A stretch of 64,000 nucleotides of DNA, from assembly GCA_018261935.1 (NCBI GenBank), contig JAGTRP010000007.1, forward strand, positions 62,001-126,000. Reading direction: 5' to 3'. A model generated the notes under the pieces. That model saw only the letters and a list, made by a program, of their open reading frames with translations, made no database searches and was not told the DNA's origin. Each line of letters starts with the position of its first letter. Within the stretch, counting starts at the first letter, position 1. Positions 8,166 to 16,426 of the stretch are shown one piece after another. The translations under genes were made by a program, and so were the position numbers. Origin of the DNA: Rhodocyclaceae bacterium (GTDB lineage: Bacteria > Pseudomonadota > Gammaproteobacteria > Burkholderiales > Rhodocyclaceae).

Positions 8166-10664
8166 TTGGCTGCCTCCCAGGAAGTCACCTCCAGCCCTCC
8201 GGCCGTCGGAAACGAAGTGCCGGAGGGCGCCCTCATTCTCATTCCCGTCCGCGACGTGGTGCTGCTGCCCGGGCTTCTGACGCCGGTCGCCATCGGCCGC
8301 CGCTTTTCCATCGCCGCGACCCAGGAAGCCGTCCAGCAGAACAAGCCGGTGGGTATCCTGCTGCAGCGCAACCCCAGCGCCGACACCCCCAAGCTCGACG
8401 AGCTCCACACCATGGGCACGGTGGCCAATATCGTCCGCTACGTCACCGGCGAGGGCGGCTCCCACCAGGTGCTGTGCCACGGCCTGCAGCGCTTCCGGGT
8501 CACCGAGTTCCTCCAGGGCTACCCGTTCTACGCCGCCCGGGTGGAACGCCGGCTGCAGGAGTGCGACGCCCCCACGCCCCCCATCCAGGCCCGCATGGAG
8601 CACCTGAAGGAGCGGGCCGCCGAACTCCTCGCCCTGCTGCCCGAGCCGCCCCCGGAAATCGGCGCCGCCATCCGGGGCATGACCTCGCCCTCGGCCCTGG
8701 CCGATTTCGTCGCCGGCCTCCTGGACATGACCCTGCAGGAAAAGCAGGACTTCCTGGAGACCCTGGATGCCGAAAAGCGCATGGACCAGGTCCTGGACTA
8801 CCTGGCCCACCGGGTAGAGGTCCTTTCCCTGTCCAAGGAGATCGACCGCCAAACCAAGAGCCGCATGGACGAGCGCCAGCGGGAATTCCTCCTGCGGGAG
8901 CAGATCAAGACCATCCGCCGGGAACTGGGGGAAACGGAGACCGAAGCCGGCGGCATCGACGAGCTGGGGGCCGCCATCGCCCGGGCCGGCATGCCGGAGG
9001 AGGTGGAGACCCACGCCCGCAAGGAGCTGCGGCGGCTCTCCCGCATGAACGAGGCCAGTTCCGAATACTCCACCCAGCGCACCTACCTGGAAACCCTGGT
9101 GGAACTGCCCTGGGCGGTAACCACCGAGGACCGCATCGACATCGCCGAAGCCCGCCGCATCCTGGACGAGGACCACGCCGGCCTGCCCAAGGTGAAGCGC
9201 CGCATCCTCGAATACCTGGCGGTGAAGAAACTGAATCCCAAGGGCAGGAGCCCCATTCTCTGCTTCGCCGGCCCCCCCGGGGTGGGGAAGACCTCCCTGG
9301 GCCAGAGCATCGCCCGGGCCACCGGCCGCAAGTTCGCCCGGGTGAGCCTGGGCGGGGTCCATGACGAGGCGGAGATCCGCGGCCACCGCCGCACCTACAT
9401 CGGCTCCCTCCCCGGCAACATCATCCAGGCGGTGGCCAAGGCCGGGGCCAGGAACTGCCTCCTCATGCTGGACGAAATGGACAAGCTGGGGGCGAGCGCC
9501 CACGGCGACCCGGCGGCGGCCCTCCTGGAAGTCCTGGACCCGGCCCAGAATTCCACCTTCCGGGACAACTACCTGGGGGTGCCCTTCGACCTCTCGCAGA
9601 TTCTCTTCATCGGCACCGCCAATGTGCTGGACGCCGTGCCCCTGGCCCTGCGGGACCGCATGGAGGTCATCCACCTCCCCGGCTACACCGAGGAGGAAAA
9701 GACCCAGATCGCGATGCGCTACCTGATTCCCCGGCAGCGCGAGGAGAACGGCCTCGCCGCCGCCAAGTGCGACCTCGGCGAGGCGGTGGTGCGGGCCATC
9801 ATCCACGACTACACCCGGGAAGCCGGGGTGCGCAACCTGGAGCGGGAAATCGGCAACGTCTTCCGCCATGCCGCCATGCTGATCGCCGAAGGCGCCACGG
9901 AGTGCATGGACATCGGCCCCGGCGACCTGCCCGCCATCCTCGGCCCGGCCCGCTTCGAAAGCGAGGTCGCCCTGCGCACCGCCCTCCCCGGGGTGGCCAC
10001 CGGCCTCGCCTGGACCCGGGTGGGGGGGGACATCCTCTTCATCGAGGCCACCGTCACCCCGGGCAGCGGCAAGCTCACCCTCACCGGCCAGCTCGGAGAC
10101 ATCATGAAGGAAAGCGTCCAGGCGGCGCTGACCCTGGTCAAGGCCCAGGCCCGGCGCCTGGAGCTGCGGCCCGACCTGTTCGAGAAGACCGACCTCCACG
10201 TCCACGTGCCGGCCGGCGCCATCCCCAAGGACGGCCCCAGCGCCGGGGTGGCCATGTTCGTGGCCCTGGCCTCCCTGCTGGTGGGCCGGCCGGTGAAGAA
10301 CGACGTGGCCATGACCGGGGAGATCAGCCTGCGGGGCCTGGTGCTGCCGGTGGGGGGCATCAAGGAAAAGGTCCTGGCCGCCCTCCAGGCCGGCATTTCC
10401 ACGGTGTTGCTGCCGTCCCGCAACAAGAAGGACCTGGAGGATATCCCGGAAGAGGCCCGCAGCCGCCTCCACTTCGTGTGGCTGGAGACGGTGGAGGACG
10501 CCCTGGGTGAAGCCCTGGTTCCCCTGGCGCCCCGCAACGGGAATGCGAATTGCAGCCCCCCCGCTGTAGCGCTGGATGCATCCCCCGTCCCGGAGGGTAA
10601 GGCGCCGCCGTCCACGGCAGGAGAACACCATGAACCTACTCGACCACAAGGGCGTGCCCCTTGA
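8166..10664 (+). CDS. lon: ATP-dependent protease Lon
   Basis: The 832-residue protein has the full Lon layout. An N-terminal substrate domain (PVRDVVLLPG) is followed by an AAA+ module with Walker A GPPGVGKTS near residue 368 and Walker B LLMLDEMDK. The protease domain has its catalytic serine in KDGPSAGV (about 691) and lysine in VGGIKEK (about 733). It degrades misfolded and regulatory proteins in the cytoplasm. The start appears to be TTG at 8166, with only a weak purine-rich stretch before it. The last 40 or so residues are a low-complexity tail that runs 35 bp into the next gene. Many Lon-bearing genomes have a second, clp-linked copy; its sitting among stress genes suggests this could be an accessory Lon. 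Confidence 0.93.
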   Translation: MAASQEVTSSPPAVGNEVPEGALILIPVRDVVLLPGLLTPVAIGRRFSIAATQEAVQQNKPVGILLQRNPSADTPKLDELHTMGTVANIVRYVTGEGGSHQVLCHGLQRFRVTEFLQGYPFYAARVERRLQECDAPTPPIQARMEHLKERAAELLALLPEPPPEIGAAIRGMTSPSALADFVAGLLDMTLQEKQDFLETLDAEKRMDQVLDYLAHRVEVLSLSKEIDRQTKSRMDERQREFLLREQIKTIRRELGETETEAGGIDELGAAIARAGMPEEVETHARKELRRLSRMNEASSEYSTQRTYLETLVELPWAVTTEDRIDIAEARRILDEDHAGLPKVKRRILEYLAVKKLNPKGRSPILCFAGPPGVGKTSLGQSIARATGRKFARVSLGGVHDEAEIRGHRRTYIGSLPGNIIQAVAKAGARNCLLMLDEMDKLGASAHGDPAAALLEVLDPAQNSTFRDNYLGVPFDLSQILFIGTANVLDAVPLALRDRMEVIHLPGYTEEEKTQIAMRYLIPRQREENGLAAAKCDLGEAVVRAIIHDYTREAGVRNLEREIGNVFRHAAMLIAEGATECMDIGPGDLPAILGPARFESEVALRTALPGVATGLAWTRVGGDILFIEATVTPGSGKLTLTGQLGDIMKESVQAALTLVKAQARRLELRPDLFEKTDLHVHVPAGAIPKDGPSAGVAMFVALASLLVGRPVKNDVAMTGEISLRGLVLPVGGIKEKVLAALQAGISTVLLPSRNKKDLEDIPEEARSRLHFVWLETVEDALGEALVPLAPRNGNANCSPPAVALDASPVPEGKAPPSTAGEHHEPTRPQGRAP

Positions 10665-11694
10665 GAAACAGGCCTTCACCTGGAAGGAAATGGTGGGCAA
10701 GCCCAGCAGCAAGCTCGACGACGAAGCCTTCACCCGGGTCCGGACCATCCTGATGGCGGGGCTGGAACTGGATGCCATCCGCTTTTCCCGCCTGGGCGCC
10801 CGCTTCCAGGACGAGCTGCGGCTGCCCCTGGCGGAAATCCGCCGCGTCGAGCAGCACCAGGCGACCCTGGTGAACTGGCTCATCTCCACCGACCACTCGC
10901 CCCTGGAGACCACCATCGCCTACGAGCAGGCGGCTATCGAGGTGACGGCGGCGGTGACCCGGCAGGAGCCCGACGACTACCTGGCCCAGGTCTACCGCTG
11001 CGGGCTCCTGGAGCACTTCGACCACCTCTACCGCTATTCCGCCCTCCTCAACCGCCTGGAGGGCAAGGACGCCAACGACATCCTCCTGGGCCATACCGAC
11101 ATCGTTCCCGGCCGGCCGACGACGGACGGGCACCGGGCCCCGGAGGACGACCTGCGCACCCCCATGGCAAACGACGCCGCCCTCCTTTCCAAGCTCCACG
11201 CCAACCTCATCACCGGCTCCGAGTCCCAGACCCACGACTACTACATGAACATCGGCCCCACCTTCGCCGACCCGGTGGCCCGCCAGCTCTATGCCGAAAT
11301 CGCCTCCATCGAGGAGCAGCACGTCACCCAGTACAGCTCCCTGATCGATCCCGGCCAGAGCTTCCTGGAACAGTGGCTGATCCACGAGGCCACCGAGGCC
11401 TACTGCTACTACAGCTGCGCCGAGTCCGAGGGCAATCCGCGCCTCAAGGCCATCTGGGAGCGCTGCTGCGACTACGAACTGGGCCACATGCACCATGTCG
11501 CCGACCTCTTCCAGCAGTACGAGAAGCGGGACCCCGCCGAACTCCTTTCCGAAACCCTGACCCCCCTGCCCTTCACGAGCCAGCGCGACTTCGTGCGCCG
11601 GGTCCTGGACAGCGAGGCGGACCTGCGGGCCGAAGACTACCGCTGGTCTTCCGGCGCCGAACTCCACCGCCGGCACTTGAAGACGGCCGCCTGA
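10630..11694 (+). CDS. Ferritin-like four-helix protein, function unknown
   Basis: This 354-residue, all-helical protein is rich in metal-ligand-like pairs: E-H-F-D-H, I-E-E-Q-H, and E-L-G-H-M-H-H near residues 285-291. Such E-x-x-H patterns suggest a ferritin-like di-metal bundle, possibly duplicated. The start at 10630 is fixed by AGGAG six bases upstream and overlaps the end of lon by 35 bp, implying co-translation. It is followed at 24 bp by the glycosyltransferase. Related genes recur with stress loci, but I know no assigned substrate; iron storage or peroxide handling would be guesses. Confidence 0.7.
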   Translation: MNLLDHKGVPLEKQAFTWKEMVGKPSSKLDDEAFTRVRTILMAGLELDAIRFSRLGARFQDELRLPLAEIRRVEQHQATLVNWLISTDHSPLETTIAYEQAAIEVTAAVTRQEPDDYLAQVYRCGLLEHFDHLYRYSALLNRLEGKDANDILLGHTDIVPGRPTTDGHRAPEDDLRTPMANDAALLSKLHANLITGSESQTHDYYMNIGPTFADPVARQLYAEIASIEEQHVTQYSSLIDPGQSFLEQWLIHEATEAYCYYSCAESEGNPRLKAIWERCCDYELGHMHHVADLFQQYEKRDPAELLSETLTPLPFTSQRDFVRRVLDSEADLRAEDYRWSSGAELHRRHLKTAA

Positions 11695-11718
11695 TCGGCC
11701 GACACGAAAGGAACCGCC

Positions 11719-12768
11719 ATGCGGATCGCCATCATCTCGCCCCTCATGGAGAGCGTGCCGCCCAAGCTCTACGGCGGAACCGAGCGCATCGTCTCCTACC
11801 TGACCGAGGAACTGGTGCACCAGGGCCACGACGTGACCCTGTTCGCCTCCGGCGACTCGGTGACCTGCGCCGACCTCCGTCCCATCACCGAGCAGGGCCT
11901 GCGCCTGGATCCCGCCTGCCGGGATCCCTTCGCCCACTACGCCATCATGCTCGACCAGGTGGCCAGCGTCGCCGACGAGTTCGATGTCCTGCACTTCAAT
12001 ATCGACTACCTGCACTTCCCCCTGGCCCGCCAGCGGGGGCTGCGGACCGTCACCACCCTGCACGGGCGCCTCGACCTGCCGGACCTGCTGCCCCTCTACC
12101 GGCACTTCGACGACATCCCCCTGGTTTCCATCTCCGATGCCCAGCGCCAGCCGCTGCCGGTGGCCAACTGGGCGGCCACCATCTACCATGGCCTGCCGAG
12201 CAAGCTCTACAGCCTGCACCGGAAGCCGGGGGACTACCTGGCCTTCCTCGGCCGCATCTCGCCGGAAAAGCGCCCCGACCGGGCCATCCGCATCGCCCGC
12301 CGGGCTGGCATCCCCCTCAAGATCGCGGCCAAGGTGGAGAAGGGCGTCGACGAGGTCTACTTCGAGGAGTGCATCCGGCCGCTGCTGGCCGGGCCCGGGG
12401 TGGAATTCATCGGCGAGATCGGCGAGGGGGAGAAGAACGAGTTCCTGGGCAACGCCCTGGCGCTCCTCTTCCCCATCGACTGGCCGGAGCCCTTCGGCCT
12501 CGTCATGATCGAGGCCATGGCCTGCGGCACGCCGGTGGTCGCCTTCCCCTGCGGCTCGGTGCCGGAGGTGATCCGGGAAGGGGTGAACGGCTACATCGCC
12601 GCCGACGAGGACGAGGCCGTGGCGGCGGTCGAAAAGTGCGCTGGCCTCGACCGGCAGAAATGCCGCGCGGATTTCGAGGAGCACTTCTCCGCCGAGCGCA
12701 TGACCCGGGACTACGTCCGGGTCTATGGCCGCCTGCTGGCGGATTCGCCTTCGGCCATCGAAGCCTGA
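11719..12768 (+). CDS. Family 4 glycosyltransferase
   Basis: The 349-residue protein has the GT-B fold of GT4 enzymes. The N-terminal domain contains P-x-L-YGGTER and an H-x-GHDV-TLFASGDS segment; the C-terminal nucleotide-sugar domain has FLGRISPEK and the terminal acidic motif EPFGLVMIEAMACGTPVVAF. It should transfer a sugar from an activated donor with retention, in the cytoplasm. AAAGGAA precedes the ATG. The debranching-type glucosidase gene begins one base after its stop, so the two probably act on the same glucan or trehalose-like compound. Acceptor is unknown. Confidence 0.9.
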   Translation: MRIAIISPLMESVPPKLYGGTERIVSYLTEELVHQGHDVTLFASGDSVTCADLRPITEQGLRLDPACRDPFAHYAIMLDQVASVADEFDVLHFNIDYLHFPLARQRGLRTVTTLHGRLDLPDLLPLYRHFDDIPLVSISDAQRQPLPVANWAATIYHGLPSKLYSLHRKPGDYLAFLGRISPEKRPDRAIRIARRAGIPLKIAAKVEKGVDEVYFEECIRPLLAGPGVEFIGEIGEGEKNEFLGNALALLFPIDWPEPFGLVMIEAMACGTPVVAFPCGSVPEVIREGVNGYIAADEDEAVAAVEKCAGLDRQKCRADFEEHFSAERMTRDYVRVYGRLLADSPSAIEA

Positions 12769-12769
12769 C

Positions 12770-14935
12770 ATGGAAGACACCATCCGGATCGCCGAGCAGT
12801 GGTATGTGGCGGCGACCTCCTCCCGGACCGACGACCGCACCCGGGTCCTCAAGCATGGGCCGACCTTCGCCGTCTTCGACCGCTTCGGCGACATTCACCG
12901 CATCGGCACCGGCGAGCAGGGCATCTACCACGACGGCACCCGCTTCCTGTCCCGCCTGGAACTGCGGATCAACGGCCGCCGGCCCATGCTGTTGAATTCC
13001 AGCATCAAGCGGGACAACAGCCTCCTGACCGTGGACCTCACCACCCCGGACCTGCCGGCGGGAGAGCACATCGCCGTCAGGAAGGGCACGGTGCACCTGT
13101 TCCGGGCCAAGCTCCTGTGGCGATCCGGCCTGCGGGAACACCTGCGGGTGGTGAATTACGACGACGAGCCCGTCGCCCTGCAACTCTCGGTGGAATTCGC
13201 CGCCGACTTCGCCGACATCTTCGAGGTCCGCGGCATCCATCGCGACAAACGGGGGCGGGATCTGGCGCCGGAAATCCAGCACGACCACGTGGTGCTGGCC
13301 TACGAGGGGCTGGACGGCGTCACCCGCCGCACCGTGGTGGGCGGCACCCCGGCCCCGGACCACATCACCGAGGACCGCATCGAGTACGAGATCAACCTCA
13401 AGCCCATGGAGCAGTCCGACCTGCACATCATGGTGGATTGCGAATCGGATGCGGCGGAGGCCAAATTCGTCAACTACGCCGGCGCCCTCAACCGGGCGAC
13501 CTCGGCCCTGCGCACCATCCGGGAACGGGGCTGCACCGTGCGCACCTCCAACGACCAGTTCAACGACTGGCTCACCCGCTCCGCCGCCGACCTGGCCATG
13601 CTCACCACCGGCAACCTGGAGGGGGCCTATCCCTACGCCGGCGTGCCCTGGTACAGCTGCCCCTTCGGCCGCGACGGCATCCTCACCGCCCTCGCCTACC
13701 TGTGGGTGGATCCCTCCATGGCCAGGAGCGTCCTCGGCTACCTGGCCGAGTTCCAGGCCGGCGCCGAGGACACGGAGCGGGACGCCGAGCCCGGCAAGAT
13801 CCTGCACGAAACCCGCAAGGGCGAGCTGGCGGCCCTGGGGGAAATCCCCTTCGGGCGCTACTACGGCAGCATCGACTCGACGCCGCTGTTCATCATCCTC
13901 GCCGGCGCCTACTACCAGCGCACCGGCGACCTGGCCTTCATCCAGAACCTGTGGCCCCACGTGCAGCGGGGCATCGACTGGATCGACCGCTACGGCGACC
14001 GGGATGGGGACGGCTTCGTCGAATACTTCCGCCGCAGCTCCACCGGCCTGGTGAACCAGGGCTGGAAGGATTCCCACGACGCCGTCTTCCATCGCGACGG
14101 CAGCCTGGCCGAGGGCTCGGTGGCCCTGGCCGAGGTCCAGGGCTACGTCTATCTCGCCCGCCTCCAGGCCGCCGACCTGGCCCAGGCCCTCGGCGACCCC
14201 AACCAGGCGGCCAGCCTGCGGCGGCAGGCCCACGAATTGAGGGAACGCTTCGAGCACGCCTTCTGGTGCGAGGAGATCGGGGCCTACGCCCTCGCCCTGG
14301 ACGGCCACAAGCAGCAATGCCAGGTGGTGTCCTCCAACGCCGGGCAGGTACTGTGGAGCGGCATCGCCAGCGCCCAGCACGCCCGCCAGACGGCGGACAC
14401 CCTGCTCTCGCCGGCCAGCTTCTCGGGCTGGGGCATCCGCACCATCGCCGACGGCGAGGCCCGCTACAACCCGATGTCCTACCACAACGGCTCCATCTGG
14501 CCCCACGACAACGCCCTCATCGCCGTCGGCCTCGCCCGCTACGGCATGAAGGACAAGACCCTGCCGATCCTCGGCGCCCTCTTCCAGGCCAGCCTGTTCA
14601 TGGACCTGCACCGGCTGCCCGAGCTCTATTGCGGCTTCGTGCGCCGGGAGGGCGAAGGCCCGACCCTCTACCCGGTGGCCTGCTCGCCCCAGGCCTGGGC
14701 CGCCGCCAGCGCCTTCTCCGCGCTGCAGGCCTGCCTCGGGCTGTCCTTCCATTCCGAGGAGCCCCGCATCCGCTTCGACCACCCCATCCTCCCCAGCTTC
14801 CTCGGCCGGGTGGAAATCTCCAACCTGCAGGCCGGGAGTGCCGTGGTGGACCTGGTGCTGGAACGCCACGCCCACGACGTCGGGGTGAATGTGTTGCACA
14901 AGAAGGGCGAGATCGACGTGTCGGTCATGCTGTGA
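12770..14935 (+). CDS. Glycogen-debranching-type amylo-alpha-1,6-glucosidase
   Basis: The protein is 721 residues. The N-terminal 250 form the beta-sandwich of bacterial glycogen debranching enzymes. The C-terminal (alpha/alpha)6 barrel carries the clan's markers: PWYSCPFGRDG, SIDSTPLF, WKDSHDAV and YHNGSIWPHDNALI. Such enzymes hydrolyse alpha-1,6 branch glucose or related alpha-glucosides. No signal peptide is present, so the substrate is cytoplasmic. The ATG at 12770 is one base after the glycosyltransferase stop, so the upstream alternative start inside that gene is rejected. With the GT4 enzyme it suggests a stress-linked glucan pathway; exact specificity is not visible. Confidence 0.88.
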   Translation: MEDTIRIAEQWYVAATSSRTDDRTRVLKHGPTFAVFDRFGDIHRIGTGEQGIYHDGTRFLSRLELRINGRRPMLLNSSIKRDNSLLTVDLTTPDLPAGEHIAVRKGTVHLFRAKLLWRSGLREHLRVVNYDDEPVALQLSVEFAADFADIFEVRGIHRDKRGRDLAPEIQHDHVVLAYEGLDGVTRRTVVGGTPAPDHITEDRIEYEINLKPMEQSDLHIMVDCESDAAEAKFVNYAGALNRATSALRTIRERGCTVRTSNDQFNDWLTRSAADLAMLTTGNLEGAYPYAGVPWYSCPFGRDGILTALAYLWVDPSMARSVLGYLAEFQAGAEDTERDAEPGKILHETRKGELAALGEIPFGRYYGSIDSTPLFIILAGAYYQRTGDLAFIQNLWPHVQRGIDWIDRYGDRDGDGFVEYFRRSSTGLVNQGWKDSHDAVFHRDGSLAEGSVALAEVQGYVYLARLQAADLAQALGDPNQAASLRRQAHELRERFEHAFWCEEIGAYALALDGHKQQCQVVSSNAGQVLWSGIASAQHARQTADTLLSPASFSGWGIRTIADGEARYNPMSYHNGSIWPHDNALIAVGLARYGMKDKTLPILGALFQASLFMDLHRLPELYCGFVRREGEGPTLYPVACSPQAWAAASAFSALQACLGLSFHSEEPRIRFDHPILPSFLGRVEISNLQAGSAVVDLVLERHAHDVGVNVLHKKGEIDVSVML

Positions 14936-15172
14936 GGGAGTCCGCCCCCTCCGCAAGACCCCGCCTCGCTCCCCTCTCCGCCGCCCCAGACGCCTCTCCA
15001 TCACCCCGCACTCCCTACAGATCGATCCCCGGGGCTATGGGGAGATGCCGGTATTTGCGCCGCGATCCATGACAGGTAGATTGAGCCATCGCTGCCGCAT
15101 ACCGCCAGGACGGCGACATGGCCTCGCCGAAGGCGTCGCCCGGCCTGGGATTGCTCCGAGGGGATCCGAGAA

Positions 15173-16426
15173 ATGACCGAGACACCCACTGAATTCATCG
15201 ACGTGGCCCGGCTGCGCATCGGCCACTACATCCATCTCGACGTCGGATGGATGTCCCACCCCTTTCCCCTCAATAGCTTCAAGATCCACTCCAAGGACCA
15301 GATCGAGGCCATCCGCACCCTGGGGCTGAGGCGCATCCGCTATTTCCCCCTGCGCAGCGATCCCGACCCGGAGGCAACCGCCCCTGCGGCCGCTTCGGCC
15401 GGGGAAGCCTTCCAGCCGCTCTCCGGCGGTCCGCGCCGGGAACTCCTGGCGGAGCAGCGGGCCGGCCTGGAGCAGTGCGAACGGCTGTTCAGCCAGGCTT
15501 CCCGCACCTTCCGCCGCATCACCGACCTCGCCCATGCCCGGCCGGAAGCCGGCCGGGAGGCGGCCCAGGCGCTGGTGCAGGACATGAGCGACGGCATCGA
15601 CGGCGCCCAGGAATCCTGCATCCGTCTCCTTTCGGAAAAGATCGGCGAACGGGCGTCGGTGCACGCCATCAACGTCACCGTCATTTCCCTCCTGCTGGCG
15701 AGGGCCTGCGGCATGGACGAGGCCGCCCTCGCGGCCGTGGGCCTCGGCGCCCTGCTCCACGACGTGGGCAAGATCGACCTGCCCGAGCGCCTGCGCTACC
15801 ACAACGGCCATCTGACCACGGCCGAACAGCAGTTCTACCAGGAGCATGTCCGCTACGGCGTGGAAATCGCCCGGAAGATGAACCTGCACCAGGAGGTGGT
15901 GCTGGCCATTGGCCAGCACCACGAGCAGGCCGACGGCAACGGCTACCCCGCCCGCATCGACAACGGGCGCATGGCCCCGGCGGCCCGCATCGTCTCCCTG
16001 GTGGACCGCTACGACAATCTGTGTAACCCGGGCAATCCCTGCCATGCCCTGACGCCCCACGAGGCCATGTCCCACCTCTTCGCCCAGCGCAAGCACTGTT
16101 TCGACAATGCCGTCCTCACCACCTTCATCCGCATGATGGGCGTCTATCCTCCCGGCTCCGTGGTCCAACTCGGCGATGGCCGGTACGCCCTGGTGGTATC
16201 CGTGAACGCCTCCCGCCCCTTGAAGCCCTGCGTCGTCATCCACGACCCGGCCGTCCCCCGGGAGGAGGCCCTGGTGGCGGACCTGGGCGGCACGCCGGAA
16301 CTCGGCATCCGGCGTAGCCTGCGGCCCCTGCAACTGCCGAGGGCCAGCTTCGACTACCTGTCCCCCCGCCAACGGCTCTGCTATTTCTTCGAGCCTGGCC
16401 GCGCCAGCGCCGACGGGGAATGCTGA
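15173..16426 (+). CDS. HD-GYP c-di-GMP phosphodiesterase with DUF3391 N-terminal domain
   Basis: The 417-residue protein has an N-terminal DUF3391-type domain (V-x-x-L-RIGHYIHLDVGWMSHPF) and a C-terminal HD-GYP domain with LLHDVGK (His about 196), HH, and DGNGYP at about 254-259. These metal-binding residues support hydrolysis of c-di-GMP to pGpG/GMP. No membrane span is seen. Its end overlaps the start of the next gene by seven bases (ATGCTGA), so this degrader and the downstream GGDEF-EAL protein are made together. The 237 bp before the start contain no feature I can name. Confidence 0.92.
   Translation: MTETPTEFIDVARLRIGHYIHLDVGWMSHPFPLNSFKIHSKDQIEAIRTLGLRRIRYFPLRSDPDPEATAPAAASAGEAFQPLSGGPRRELLAEQRAGLEQCERLFSQASRTFRRITDLAHARPEAGREAAQALVQDMSDGIDGAQESCIRLLSEKIGERASVHAINVTVISLLLARACGMDEAALAAVGLGALLHDVGKIDLPERLRYHNGHLTTAEQQFYQEHVRYGVEIARKMNLHQEVVLAIGQHHEQADGNGYPARIDNGRMAPAARIVSLVDRYDNLCNPGNPCHALTPHEAMSHLFAQRKHCFDNAVLTTFIRMMGVYPPGSVVQLGDGRYALVVSVNASRPLKPCVVIHDPAVPREEALVADLGGTPELGIRRSLRPLQLPRASFDYLSPRQRLCYFFEPGRASADGEC

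Noticed and set aside
8142-10916. 924-codon minus-strand frame opposite lon
   Set aside because: Antisense shadow; lon on the other strand has every catalytic motif.
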